In this document: piece after piece, positions 53,883 to 63,493 of the stretch | How the letters are laid out: each line of letters opens with the position of its first letter | How positions within the stretch are numbered: position 1 is the stretch's first letter | NCBI RefSeq assembly: GCF_900103165.1 | Contig: NZ_FNKY01000001.1 | Span: 2,046,001 to 2,110,000, forward strand | Reading direction: 5' to 3' | Length of the DNA stretch: 64,000 bases | Source: Nitrosospira multiformis | Lineage (GTDB): Bacteria > Pseudomonadota > Gammaproteobacteria > Burkholderiales > Nitrosomonadaceae | Notes under the pieces: model-generated | The model's input: the letters and a program-made list of their open reading frames with translations, nothing else | What the model was told of the DNA's origin: nothing | The model's database searches: none | Translations under genes and position numbers: made by a program

Positions 53883-54380
53883 ATGACCATTCGCCCCCTC
53901 AATGTCTTGTTTCTGTGTACTGGTAATTCTGCACGAAGCATTCTTGCCGAAACTTATCTCAATGCGTCCGGACAAGGCCGGTTCCGCGCCTACAGTGCTG
54001 GAAGTTTTCCAACGGGCAAGGTAAATCCCTATGCGCTTGAGCTTCTGGAGAAAAATCACCTTCCAACCGAAGGACTCAGGAGCAAGGCATGGGATGAATT
54101 TGCCAAGCCCGAGGCGCCGAAAATGGACATCATCATTACGGTCTGCGACCAGGCCGCAGGGGAAGTGTGTCCAGTCTGGCCTGGGCAACCTGTTACGGCA
54201 CACTGGGGCGTGGAAGATCCGGCGGGAGGAGCTGGCGATAGTGATGCCAAGCGGGCCGCCTTTCTCCACGCCTTCTCGGTACTACAGCGGCGCATTAACC
54301 TTCTTGTAAATCTCGACCCCGGCGCGGTTACCCGCATGGCTATGCAGCAGGAGCTGCAGGCGATCGGTGAAACGCAATAA
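53883..54380 (+). CDS. arsC: Arsenate reductase, low-molecular-weight phosphatase type
   Basis: The 165-aa product has the Cys-phosphate loop CTGNSAR at the N terminus and a later thiol in [16 protein letters not shown]. It reduces arsenate to arsenite, normally with thioredoxin or a similar donor. It starts 5 bases after arsI. Together with ArsB it gives the classical detoxification pair. Confidence 0.93.
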   Translation: MTIRPLNVLFLCTGNSARSILAETYLNASGQGRFRAYSAGSFPTGKVNPYALELLEKNHLPTEGLRSKAWDEFAKPEAPKMDIIITVCDQAAGEVCPVWPGQPVTAHWGVEDPAGGAGDSDAKRAAFLHAFSVLQRRINLLVNLDPGAVTRMAMQQELQAIGETQ

Positions 54381-54536
54381 GGTCGCGTCAAATCCTGAAA
54401 TATTACTGAATATCGCTTCTGGCAAACTCCACCCCCCGGACTCCCCGACACACCGTTTAGCCCGTTCTGTTTCAGACTCAGCTGCTAAAGCCTGCTAGTC
54501 ACCGTGAGCGGTTGACCCGTTTAAAGGGAGAATGAC

Positions 54537-55823
54537 ATGCTTGTCGCCTTACTGATTTTTCTTGTCACCATTATTCTGGTGATCTGGCAACCGCGCGGGC
54601 TCGGAATCGGCTGGAGCGCTACGCTCGGGGCCTCGGTGGCGCTGCTATCCGGCGTGGTCCATCTCGCCGATATCCTAACAGTCTGGCAGATTGTCTGGAA
54701 TGCAACGGCTACCTTCATCGCCGTTATCATCATCAGTTTGCTGCTGGATGAAGCCGGTTTTTTCGAATGGGCGGCCCTGCACGTGGCACGGTTGGGCGGT
54801 GGACATGGCAGCATGCTATTTGCCTTGATCGTCCTGCTTGGAGCGTCAGTTGCTGCCTTATTTGCCAATGATGGCGCGGCCCTGATCCTCACGCCTATCG
54901 TAATGGCGATGCTCCTGGCGTTGGGATTCAATCCGGGAACGACTCTCGCGTTCGTAATGGCGGCAGGTTTCATCGCCGATGTTGCCAGCCTCCCCTTTGT
55001 CGTTTCCAACCTGGTCAATATCGTGTCAGCCGATTTTTTCAAGATCGGTTTCAAGGCGTACGCCGCCATCATGCTTCCGGTGAATATCGCTGCCATCACC
55101 ACCGCTCTGGCGGTGTTATTGCTCTATTTTCGTAAAAGTATTCCGGCACGCTATGACGTGAATCAGCTTAAACGGCCAAATGATGCCATTCGGGACGGGA
55201 CCACATTCCGCATGGGCTGGGTGGTGCTCGTGCTGTTACTGGTCGGATTTTTTGGACTCGAACCGCTTGGGATACCTATCAGCGCGGTGGCCGCTGGCGG
55301 TGCCGTACTTCTATATATCGTGGCTGCGCATGGGTATGTCATTAGTACCCGCAAGGTACTTCGGGAGGCCCCCTGGCAGATCGTAATCTTCTCTCTTGGC
55401 ATGTACCTCGTCGTTTATGGGCTGCGCAATGAGGGGCTTACCGACTATCTCACCAGGCTGCTCGATTACTTTGCACAGGGAGGGATATGGGGAGCCGCGT
55501 TCGGAACGGGCGTTCTTTTCGCGCTATTGTCCTCAGTCATGAACAATATGCCAACGGTGCTGCTTGGGGCGCTTGCCATTGATGCCACAAATGCAACAGG
55601 TGCGGTCAAAGACGCAATGATCTACGCCAATGTGATTGGCTGCGACCTGGGCCCCAAGATCACGCCTATCGGTTCATTGGCAACTTTGCTATGGCTTCAT
55701 GTTCTGGCACGCAAGGGCATGAGGATTACCTGGGGCTATTATTTGAAGGTAGGGATAATACTTACCACGCCGGTATTGCTTGTTACACTGGCGGCGCTGG
55801 CATTACGTTTGTCCGAGCAATGA
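54537..55823 (+). CDS. arsB: Arsenite efflux permease ArsB
   Basis: The 428-aa product is a 12-helix membrane carrier of the ArsB family, moving arsenite out of the cell by proton antiport. Signatures include [40 protein letters not shown], and the [16 protein letters not shown] and [19 protein letters not shown] motifs. No arsA is seen. It follows arsC after 156 bases, with AGGGAGAA as SD. Confidence 0.95.
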   Translation: MLVALLIFLVTIILVIWQPRGLGIGWSATLGASVALLSGVVHLADILTVWQIVWNATATFIAVIIISLLLDEAGFFEWAALHVARLGGGHGSMLFALIVLLGASVAALFANDGAALILTPIVMAMLLALGFNPGTTLAFVMAAGFIADVASLPFVVSNLVNIVSADFFKIGFKAYAAIMLPVNIAAITTALAVLLLYFRKSIPARYDVNQLKRPNDAIRDGTTFRMGWVVLVLLLVGFFGLEPLGIPISAVAAGGAVLLYIVAAHGYVISTRKVLREAPWQIVIFSLGMYLVVYGLRNEGLTDYLTRLLDYFAQGGIWGAAFGTGVLFALLSSVMNNMPTVLLGALAIDATNATGAVKDAMIYANVIGCDLGPKITPIGSLATLLWLHVLARKGMRITWGYYLKVGIILTTPVLLVTLAALALRLSEQ

Positions 55824-55875
55824 AGACGTGAGCATGCGCTATGAGGGAGATATTAGAGAAGTATCAAATAAGCAT

Positions 55876-56298
55876 TTACTTTTGGGGCTTGGACTGGAGC
55901 CATGCCTCAAAACTTGTCGGGCCGATGCGCGCGTTGTCGCCGGGGACAAGGGATTGATCGTTCAATTCCGCACCGGAGTAACGTGAGTGGACGTCTGCGA
56001 TTACCTTGCGTGCGTCGTGCTTTGCACTCAAGAATCGCTGGACAATTTCGGCAAGAGGTGCCCGCTCGGGACCAGCTATCTCGACGGTGCCGTTGACCGG
56101 CGCCCCCAGCGTGGCGTCGGCCATCGCGGCAGCCACGTCATCCGAGGCGATGGGCTGCATAAGAGCAGGTGACAGGTGAACCGTTTGTCCATCCGTTTCC
56201 GCTAGAGCGACGATGTCACCCAAGAACTCAAAGAACTGCGTCGAGCGGACGATCGTGTAGGGAACCTTGGATGCCTTGATCAGCTTTTCCTGGGCCAT
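55876..56298 (-). pseudogene. NAD(P)-binding SDR/NmrA-like protein, 5'-truncated
   Basis: The 140-aa frame matches the C-terminal half of NAD(P)-binding SDR proteins of the NmrA type (YTIVRSTQFFEFLGDIVALA, LSPALMQPIASDDVAAAM, VPGDNARIG). The N-terminal Rossmann part is missing; upstream sequence on the same strand has a different short hydrophobic frame (MNYFLAVFLGLTGVLFTYQF). It looks like a deletion remnant beside the ars operon. Confidence 0.7.
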
Positions 56299-56409
56299 CT
56301 TTCCGCGGAAATTGATAGGTAAACAGAACCCCGGTCAAGCCCAGGAATACAGCTAAAAAATAGTTCATCGTATATTTTTCCATTTTGCCTGTTAGAAGGT
56401 TAGCCATGC

Positions 56410-56861
56410 TTACGCTTTCACAGGATAACGGCTGGAAATGGCAATGCGATTCCAGGCATTGATGACTACCGAAAGCCACTCGACAGCCGATATTTCATCT
56501 TTTGACAGATTGGCTGCGGCTTGCTCATAGATGGCATCTGGCACTTGCCCGTCAGAGATCAGTGTAATGGCTTCTACCAGTGCCAATGATGAGCGTTCCT
56601 TTTCGGTGAAATACGCGGTTTCCCGCCAGGCCGGTAAGATGCTTATGCGATCGCTTGACTCGCCACTGGATAAGGCATCTCGAGTATGCATCCTGATACA
56701 GAATGCGCACTGGTTGAGTTGAGATGCACGAAGGCGCAACAGATGTGCAAAACCTCCGGGATGCTTGCAGAAGCAACGGCCTCGGTCGCCAGCTTCTCAA
56801 GGCCAATGACTGCCTGGTAAAGCGCTGGAGCGGATTTACCAAGATTGATTCTTTCTGACAT
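56410..56861 (-). pseudogene. AhpD/carboxymuconolactone decarboxylase-like, frameshifted
   Basis: The intact gene would encode about 150 aa of the AhpD-like family. The N part (MSERINLGKSAPALYQAVIG, 56643-56861) and C part (LRASQLNQCAFCIRMHTRDA, with the CxxC motif QCAFC, 56410-56739) lie in different frames. One base is missing near 56752-56754, where GAGGTTTTGC probably replaces GAGGGTTTTGC. The redox motif itself is intact. A GGAG SD precedes the start. It is a recent frameshift or a sequencing error. Confidence 0.8.
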
Positions 56862-56976
56862 GGCATCTCCTTACGTGTATGTACAAGGCTAACGAATAAG
56901 CTCACCGGCCCGGCCGCTCAACACCTGCGTGATAACGACAAGCCGGCGAGCAGAGTGAGCTACAAAATAAGCGGTG

Positions 56977-59427
56977 TCAGCTTTCGTCATCGTCATCATC
57001 TTCATGGCCATGACTCTCATCATCGCAACAGGCGTCGATACCCTGGGCAATACAAGATCCATCATGGTGTTTCTCGCAACACCCCTTACGGCAATCGCTG
57101 CACTCGCAATCGCTCCAGATCGTGTAAGCCATAACATCGAGCGTTTTCACAGGGATCTCTGGATCATCGCTCATGATGACCAGTTCGCAGCATCGCGGGC
57201 ATTTCTCAGTTGCCTTGTACCGGATCAAGACGCTCAGGCACGAACCGGGCACTAGCGTCGCCGGGAAGGGATTATTGATCAGCTTCCAGTGCTTGCTTTT
57301 GCGCTTGAATGCAACGCTTGTCACGTATAGTTTGCAGTCGCCTACGTTGCAGATGGAGATGGTACGCTCGCCGAGGCAACATGCCTTCACGCCCCCGATG
57401 CATGTAGAGCCGGTGACGACGAGCTTTCCGGAAGGCGCATTCCCGGAGACGGCGACGGTCTTTGCGCCTGCCGGATTGTCACTTTTGATCGTGATCATGG
57501 CCGCCCTTGGGCCGAAGCTATTTGGTTCAAACCGAATAGGCACCTGCAAGGAACCGCCAGCCGCTATAGCGATTGGATACGCCAGGACGTTGGGGGCAAG
57601 GAACTCGGCAGAAGAGGAAGTGATGCTGGTTATTGTGAGTGTGCAATGGCCGCTATTGCTTAAGGTCACCATCTCATCGACAAAAGATCCGATGCATGCA
57701 TTACCAAAATTGCCTGCATTCGCGATTATCGCAACCAACCTTGGCGCCCCTACTGCTCCTGATATCTCCACAGATTTCGGACTGTTTGGATCGTTGCTGA
57801 ACACAGTAATAGTTTCCGCTTTTGGACCGGGACTATTCGGTTGTAGCCGGATGGGTACTTCAATAGCGTTTCCTGCCTCAATGGTGATGGGATATGACAA
57901 TACGCTCGGAACAAGGAACTCAGCAGAAGAGGAGGTAATGTTGGTTACGGCAAGCATATTGCCACCGCTGTTACTCAAGCTCAGGACCATATCCTGAAAG
58001 GCCCCGATGCATACCTCGCCAAAGTCACCGCTATCTGCGATCACCGTGACCAGTCTCGGTAGAATTGTTTCAATTATCGAACGTAAATCTGGCATCACAC
58101 CAATGTTGCCAGGTACACCCCCGCCTTGGGCAGTACCCGTAGCTGGATCTGACAACAGTGCGCGCATCTCGAGAGGCGATAGCGAATAACCATTATTTGC
58201 CTTGTTCATGCCCTGAACAATGAGCGCCGCTCCTGAAATAATAGGCGATGCCGAGCTAGTGCCATTAAAGCCCGCGGTATACGTCTTATCGTTATCACCA
58301 CCGCCATTGTCGAGATCCCCATAACCTGCAGTTACAACGTTTTCACCCCAGGCATAACAGTCGACGCGGCTACCAAAATTCGAGAAATTTGCGCGATTGT
58401 GAGGCAAAGGTGAAAGAGCGGCACCCACCACAATTGCCCCTGATTCCCTGAAATCAGCGCTCCCTCGATTAAGTACGAAATTGCCGCCTCCATCTGTATA
58501 GCTGTCCAGATCAAAAGAACCATTTCCCCCTGCTTCCACTACAACGATTCCGAGCGCCACGGCGAGCCGTATCGCGTCGAAATCTGCGTCATCGGTTTCA
58601 GTAGGTAAAAGACCTTTCTGAATCTCCAGCAATAATACGTCACCAATCTGCAGCGTCGGCAGAGCACCCGCAATCGCGTCAGCTACGTGCCCTGACGAGC
58701 TGCTGGCGGTATCCCAGTGACTTGTTACATTGACCGACAATACCGAGGGGGCGATCCCGACAACACCCACCGTATTATCGTCAGCAATCACTTCGCCCAG
58801 CACTGCAGTTCCGTGATTACCCACATACCCATCCACGCCATCGTGGTTATCACCGTACAAAAGCGTGGGGGATTTACTTGAAAAATCTTCGTGATTCAGA
58901 AACCAGCCTTGTTCCAAGTCAACAAATCCAACACCATTGCCTTCCCCGTTCGGTTGAGTCCAGGCCCAGCGTGCGTCGATTCCAACAGGAGCTGCGTCCT
59001 GGTAATTTTGATTGGCATTATAAGGATCGTCAGCCGGGTTAACTGCAGGATCCGTAGCCTCCAATTCGCGATATGCAACGTCCACTTCATTGAGGGCACT
59101 GAAACGTTTTATGATCTCTTCCGATTTTTCAGGAGAATGGCGAACATCGAGTTTCCAGTAAGAAGTGAGGCTATGTAATGGCGGTAGTTCGGTTTGAGCC
59201 GCCTGTTTTTCGAGTTCAAATATCTTTTTCGGTGGCAACGCGCGTATCACGGGCCGTGTTTCTTTGATTTCATACAAATCAAGCAGTTTCTCGATACCAT
59301 GCAATTTGCACTCAGCGGCAAACGATCGTAACGATTTTATCGACTCACTCGCAGGAGCGGCTTCCTGTGCGATTCGAATGACGATAAATCCGCTATAGCG
59401 AGGGGGGTAGACCTTTCCTGTTTCCAT
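56977..59427 (-). CDS. Subtilisin-like serine protease with ASH repeats and Cys/Asp-rich tail
   Basis: The 816-aa product has an N-terminal domain of about 120 residues and an S8 peptidase domain with the triad Asp170 (GVGFVDLEQGW), His205 (YVGNHGTAVLGE) and Ser391 (FNGTSSASP), plus oxyanion Asn302. Three repeats of about 100 residues follow (about 460-770) of the ASPM/SPD-2/Hydin type (for example FEPNSFGPRAAMITIKSDNP). The tail is rich in Cys (DCECSDCRKGCCEKHHDGSC) and ends in HGHEDDDDDES, resembling a metal-binding region. There is no signal peptide at the N terminus. The start has an SD on the minus strand (AAAGGAGTT). Confidence 0.88.
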   Translation of the reverse strand: METGKVYPPRYSGFIVIRIAQEAAPASESIKSLRSFAAECKLHGIEKLLDLYEIKETRPVIRALPPKKIFELEKQAAQTELPPLHSLTSYWKLDVRHSPEKSEEIIKRFSALNEVDVAYRELEATDPAVNPADDPYNANQNYQDAAPVGIDARWAWTQPNGEGNGVGFVDLEQGWFLNHEDFSSKSPTLLYGDNHDGVDGYVGNHGTAVLGEVIADDNTVGVVGIAPSVLSVNVTSHWDTASSSSGHVADAIAGALPTLQIGDVLLLEIQKGLLPTETDDADFDAIRLAVALGIVVVEAGGNGSFDLDSYTDGGGNFVLNRGSADFRESGAIVVGAALSPLPHNRANFSNFGSRVDCYAWGENVVTAGYGDLDNGGGDNDKTYTAGFNGTSSASPIISGAALIVQGMNKANNGYSLSPLEMRALLSDPATGTAQGGGVPGNIGVMPDLRSIIETILPRLVTVIADSGDFGEVCIGAFQDMVLSLSNSGGNMLAVTNITSSSAEFLVPSVLSYPITIEAGNAIEVPIRLQPNSPGPKAETITVFSNDPNSPKSVEISGAVGAPRLVAIIANAGNFGNACIGSFVDEMVTLSNSGHCTLTITSITSSSAEFLAPNVLAYPIAIAAGGSLQVPIRFEPNSFGPRAAMITIKSDNPAGAKTVAVSGNAPSGKLVVTGSTCIGGVKACCLGERTISICNVGDCKLYVTSVAFKRKSKHWKLINNPFPATLVPGSCLSVLIRYKATEKCPRCCELVIMSDDPEIPVKTLDVMAYTIWSDCECSDCRKGCCEKHHDGSCIAQGIDACCDDESHGHEDDDDDES

Positions 59428-59509
59428 GTCAAACTCCTTTTAGGGATTCTGAAATCCAGCGGAACGAAAACGCTGAAGGGTTAATACCACCTTAGATCAT
59501 CAATACAAA

Positions 59510-59773
59510 TTGTCAATGAAGCGCATCCAAGAATCAGTCAAGGAAAGCGCGATCATGCCATTCACCACCTTGTTCTATCACGCATTGCAACGTGCAGAAC
59601 TCTGCTCCTGGTCAAGGATTTCAGGCAAGAACGGTGAGGTGTTGACGCAGCCTTACCGGCAAAGCAGGTTCACACTCCGCGACTATGCTGCGTTGACTCC
59701 GCAGATATGGGAGCACGTGAACCCATATGGACGGTTTGATCTGGACATGAATGTACGATTGGCTCTGCTGTGA
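59510..59773 (+). pseudogene. Possible Tn3-family transposase C-terminal remnant
   Basis: The 87-aa frame contains LRDYAALTPQIWEHVNPYGR followed by FDLDMNVRLAL, reminiscent of the Tn3-type TnpA C terminus, which ends with an EH-x-x-x-x-G-x-F-x-LDM block. Nothing upstream continues the transposase; the subtilase gene abuts it. It may be a decayed mobile element. The match is by pattern only. Confidence 0.4.
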
Positions 59774-59916
59774 CCGCAATGGTGGCTGATGGCACGACTG
59801 TTGGCCTACCCCTGATTGCAGAGCATGAGGATAATTTCCATCCCCTACTTCGCACTTCTTCAGAAAATGATAGTCAAAGTTCTTTAAGGAGGGGGATTTT
59901 AAGTACGGAGGTCATC

Positions 59917-60180
59917 ATGAAAACGATGCTAGAGATTTTGATGACGGCACCGCCGGAACAAGTGACGCGATGCAAAATAGCTTTGGTGGAAATTGCGCAC
60001 GGTCACTGGGATGCCGCCGCCTCGACAATGGAAGACGCGATAGATGAATCCGAAGTGGGAGAATGGGCGTTTGATTGCATGGAAATGCGGGATTTTTGCC
60101 TGACCATGGATAGAGTGAAATCCCAGGGGCTCACCGCCATAGAGAGGGCTGGATCAGACAGGGTTTATTTAGTAGTCTGA
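59917..60180 (+). CDS. Small acidic hypothetical protein
   Basis: The 87-aa product starts at ATG 59917 with GGAGG 5 bases upstream. A GGAGGGGG lies further up. It is acidic and helical (MEDAIDESEVGEWAFDCMEM) with one Cys cluster. No domain is recognised. The frame opens further upstream at 59770, but that part is less likely. Confidence 0.55.
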   Translation: MKTMLEILMTAPPEQVTRCKIALVEIAHGHWDAAASTMEDAIDESEVGEWAFDCMEMRDFCLTMDRVKSQGLTAIERAGSDRVYLVV

Positions 60181-60318
60181 AAGCGTAAGCCAAGGAGTCG
60201 AAAGGATAAATATTGTGCTTCGGTAGTTTTTCTACCGAGGAGAGGGATTCTTCGGAATCTCTTTTTTTATGCTTAGTGAAAATCGGCAACGGTGGCATGG
60301 TGGAATGTCTTGCCGCTG

Positions 60319-61008
60319 TTAGCCGCCAGTCGTCGAGATACGAAACTCGCGAACCATTTCCAGCGTACGCAACGCTTCTGCAAGAGCGGATGCATTGTCA
60401 GGATTGGTCGTTCGAATATCCATGCAATATTCGAATAATCCGGCTTGGGTAATGCGATAACTTGTATTTGCAACGGTAAATCCATGATTAATCAGAAGGT
60501 TCTTAACTTCTTGCTCCAGCATCACGTTGTTCCTGTCGAAGCTGACGTAATATTGGGCATATGACTGCAGGGGAACCCGATCTTCAATCAGTTGAAACAA
60601 AGTGAGAATACCGAGTGTGAGAATGGTTCCTACAATGGCCGGAAAATAAAATCCTATACCCATCAGTATGCCAATCGCGGCCGTGATCCAGATGGAAGCG
60701 GCGGTTGTCAATCCGCGGATGCTTAAACCTTCCTTGAAAATCACTCCAGCGCCAAGAAAGCCTATGCCTGTCATGATTCCCTGGGCCATTCGGGTCGGAT
60801 CTGTCCGTACGCTCCCTGCCGGCATGCCGGGAAGCCACATCCATTCATACAGCGCCACCAGCATCAGCAGACTGGACGCAAGACATACGAGCGCGTGAGT
60901 TCGGAAACCGGCGGGATGACCGTGGAGGCTTCTCTCGAAGCCGATGATCCCTCCCGCAATGAGTGCACCCACCAGATGCAGGGTGATGACGGAATATTCA
61001 GCACTCAT
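60319..61008 (-). CDS. MgtC/SapB-family membrane protein
   Basis: The 229-aa product has about five hydrophobic segments, the family signature GGIIGFERSLHGHPAGFRTHALV and GIMTGIGFLGAGVIFKEGLSIRGLTTAASIW. The C-terminal soluble part has an ACT-like pattern (YYVSFDRNNVMLEQEVKNLL). Family members are linked to Mg homeostasis and ATP synthase control. The start at 61008 follows GGAGG by 6 bases; ATG 61020 is in frame. Confidence 0.9.
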   Translation of the reverse strand: MSAEYSVITLHLVGALIAGGIIGFERSLHGHPAGFRTHALVCLASSLLMLVALYEWMWLPGMPAGSVRTDPTRMAQGIMTGIGFLGAGVIFKEGLSIRGLTTAASIWITAAIGILMGIGFYFPAIVGTILTLGILTLFQLIEDRVPLQSYAQYYVSFDRNNVMLEQEVKNLLINHGFTVANTSYRITQAGLFEYCMDIRTTNPDNASALAEALRTLEMVREFRISTTGG

Positions 61009-61040
61009 ACCAGCCTCCAAGTTATTGGACCCCGGTGGCC

Positions 61041-61206
61041 TAGCAGCCTGTCGGACTTAAAGAAAATCGGCTGCAAAAGCATCTGACCAATCCATATTTC
61101 GCCGCTTTTTCAGTCAATAGAACAACTATGGGCCTTCAAAATCGTCAAAATCTGCCCTCGTTCAACCACTTTCTCGCTTCGATTCTTTAAGTCCGGTAGA
61201 CTGCTA
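61041..61206. mobile_element. 166-bp MITE-like element (TAGCAG ends)
   Basis: Terminal repeats at 61041-61064 and 61183-61206 match at 21 of 24 positions (both with GGACTTAAAGAA). The body lacks a coding frame. A partial copy is at 13009-13081, and TAGTAGCCTGTCGGA at 46435-46449 may be a further fragment. It lies in the gap between MgtC and the SDR gene. Confidence 0.7.
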
Positions 61207-61318
61207 AGGCAATAAAACGTTACGTTTCGGATAAGCGCTATTTTTTCCACCAGACAGCAATAGGGATTCCCGCGAATTCTTTTTTTCTACGATTCAGATC
61301 TGGCGAGCCGATTTCGGA

Positions 61319-62083
61319 TCACGCCACTCCGCCACTGGCGCTGATGTTCTGTCCCGTAACCCAGCCGGCGTCGTCACTTACCAGAAAAAGGACTACCCGG
61401 GCTATGTCTTCCGGCTCCCCCACACGGCCAACAAATGACATGCCCGCCATGCGCTTGATCGTTTCCTCGCTTTTGCCGGTGGTAAACATTTCCGTATTCA
61501 CCGGCCCTGGCGAAACAATATTGGCAGCAATACCACGCCCGCCCTGCTCCTTCGCGAAGACGCGCGTCAGTTGCTCCACGGCACCTTTGCTGGCTGCGTA
61601 AGCACCATAATTTGGCAGCATCAGCCGGGTAACAGTGCTGGACAGACTGACCACCCGGCCGCCATCCGCAAGCCGCGTTGATGCCTCGCGTAAAGCATAA
61701 AAAACGCTCTTGACATTGATATTCAAAATCCGGTCAAAGTCCTCATCGCTGATCTCGGCCATGTTCCTGGAAATAAGCACGCCCGCATTGTTGACGAGAA
61801 TATCCACGCGGCTGAAGTGTTCGATTGCAGCATCGAAAAGTTTGCGCATTTCAGCCGAATTGCTGACGTCCGCCCTGACCGGGAGCGACTCGCCCCCTGC
61901 TTCCGCTATCGTGGCGCAAACGGCTTCGGCAGCCTTCCGGTTGCCAAGATAGTTGACAATGACTTTCGCTCCCGCGCCGGCCAGCGTACGTGCAATCTCG
62001 GCGCCGATGCCACGCGACGAGCCGGTGATAATGGCAACTTTATCCTGAAGTGGTTTCTTCATTTCAGTGACTCTGGAGGGCAT
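61319..62083 (-). CDS. Short-chain dehydrogenase/reductase
   Basis: The product of about 254 aa has the SDR cofactor motif (TGSSRGIG, after VAIITG), NNAG (LVNNAGVLISRN) and catalytic Ser-Tyr-Lys (YGAYAASKGAVEQ with SSTV). It reduces a carbonyl using NAD(P)H; the substrate is not clear. AGGCAAG precedes ATG 62083; MKKPLQDK at 62062 is an alternative start. The C-terminal INGGA-like end (ISASGGVA) is typical. Confidence 0.92.
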   Translation of the reverse strand: MPSRVTEMKKPLQDKVAIITGSSRGIGAEIARTLAGAGAKVIVNYLGNRKAAEAVCATIAEAGGESLPVRADVSNSAEMRKLFDAAIEHFSRVDILVNNAGVLISRNMAEISDEDFDRILNINVKSVFYALREASTRLADGGRVVSLSSTVTRLMLPNYGAYAASKGAVEQLTRVFAKEQGGRGIAANIVSPGPVNTEMFTTGKSEETIKRMAGMSFVGRVGEPEDIARVVLFLVSDDAGWVTGQNISASGGVA

Positions 62084-62169
62084 CTTGCCTAATCAACGCA
62101 CTCAACGTTCTTTACGTTCCTGCGTGATGGCAGATGCTGGAACCTTATTTCCTTCCTACTCCCTTATAC

Positions 62170-62772
62170 CTATGCACGTTGTTTCTTCGCAATCTCCGCC
62201 ACATGCCTTCCCTGAAAACGGGCAATTTTCAACTCATTTTCCGAGGGCTGGCGCCTGCCGTCGGCACCAGCCAGCGTCCCTGCACCGTACGGCGATCCGC
62301 CGGTAATTTCATCCATGTTAAGCAGTTCCTGACAGGTATAGGGAACGCCCACAATAATCATGCCCTGATGCAGCAAGGTGCTATGAAAAGACGTAATCGT
62401 GGTTTCATGCCCCCCGTGTTGCGTGGCCGTGGAGGTGAACACGCTGGCGATCTTGCCGGCCAGACCGCCACTTAGCCACAACCGGCCGGTCTGGTCGAGA
62501 AAATTACGCATCTGCGCACACATGTTGCCAAAACGGGTGGGTGTGCCGAAGATGATGGCATCGTACGTAGGCAATTCGTCTACCGTGGCAATAGGTGCCG
62601 TCTGATCGAGTTTGGCGCCTGCTTTTCGCGCCACCTCTTCCGGCACCAGATCGGCCACGCGCTTGATGGTAACCTCAGTGCCCTCCACACCGCGCGCACC
62701 TTCGGCTACCGCTCCCGCCATGGTTTCGACGTGACCGTACATACTGTAATAAAGAACAAGAATTTTTGTCAT
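62170..62772 (-). CDS. wrbA: NAD(P)H:quinone oxidoreductase WrbA
   Basis: The 200-aa product is a flavodoxin-like Wrb[21 protein letters not shown] binds FMN phosphate, then [19 protein letters not shown] and [20 protein letters not shown]. It reduces quinones by two electrons and is part of oxidative stress defence. GGAG lies 7 bases before ATG 62772. It is followed by the SDR gene on the same strand, with 86 bases between them. Confidence 0.94.
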   Translation of the reverse strand: MTKILVLYYSMYGHVETMAGAVAEGARGVEGTEVTIKRVADLVPEEVARKAGAKLDQTAPIATVDELPTYDAIIFGTPTRFGNMCAQMRNFLDQTGRLWLSGGLAGKIASVFTSTATQHGGHETTITSFHSTLLHQGMIIVGVPYTCQELLNMDEITGGSPYGAGTLAGADGRRQPSENELKIARFQGRHVAEIAKKQRA

Positions 62773-62832
62773 GTCATGTCTCCGTTTTAGAATGTACTGA
62801 TGCATTGAGTATGGTCACAAGAAATAGAAGTA

Positions 62833-63222
62833 TCAGGAGGCCCTCTCGGCAAAGTTCAATTCCACGCCGTTTCCTGCCGGATCTTTAAGGAATAATTGAG
62901 TGATCCCCATCGAGGGTACCTGGCCCGTCGTAAATGAAATGTTATGCCGTTTCAGGTGCGCTTCCATTTCCGCGCGGTTGGTGCAGGTGAACGCCACGTG
63001 ATCAAAGGTGGTTGGGGTGTGTGTGAGGCGCGTTTCATCCGGCTTTGTCTGGCTCAGGTGAAGAACGCATTGATTACCGGCGTAAAGCCAGTAGCCAGGG
63101 GTCCCAAGATCCGGCCGCTGGCCTTGTTCGAGGCCCACTATGTCGCAATAGAACGCTTTAAGTTCATCCATGAGTTCACGCGGGGCGCGCAGATTGAAAT
63201 GGTTGAAGCCGATTGTGGTCAT
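62833..63222 (-). CDS. Glyoxalase/bleomycin resistance-fold protein
   Basis: The 129-aa product has a VOC-type fold (IGFNHFNLRAPRELMDELKA, then FYCDIVGLEQGQRP and FDHVAFTC). Metal ligands would be the His in FNHFN and FDHVA and a Glu in GVELNFAE. The substrate is unknown; many such proteins act on small carbonyl compounds or bind antibiotics. The start is 63222; the frame is open to 63264. Confidence 0.85.
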   Translation of the reverse strand: MTTIGFNHFNLRAPRELMDELKAFYCDIVGLEQGQRPDLGTPGYWLYAGNQCVLHLSQTKPDETRLTHTPTTFDHVAFTCTNRAEMEAHLKRHNISFTTGQVPSMGITQLFLKDPAGNGVELNFAERAS

Positions 63223-63425
63223 AGAGATTCCCGATAGTTGATGCACAAAAGACGGAAAAGTCATTATTATGCCTATGCACCATTCATGTGGTGCCGGTTA
63301 ACAAGCTTAATCCCCGGCAATCACTTCCTGTCTGCTTTTCGTCGATTATGGCCGGGTTACGCTTTGCCAACCCGACTTACTTCAACCAAAATGTCGGCAC
63401 AATTGCTGCTGCAAGAGGTTTGCAG

Positions 63426-63445
63426 GCAGCCCAGTGATGGGCTGC
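63426..63445 (+). repeat. Perfect hairpin before ankyrin gene end
   Basis: GCAGCCCA/TGGGCTGC (8-bp stem, GTGA loop) followed by CGCTTTTGTT could be a terminator for plus-strand transcription. It lies 48 bases past the stop of the ankyrin gene on the minus strand, where it lacks a T tract. The surrounding gap (63223-63493) has no gene. Confidence 0.4.
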
Positions 63446-63493
63446 GCTTTTGTTCTATTCATCATATGGAAAATCGGCCAGAGCCATTATTCG

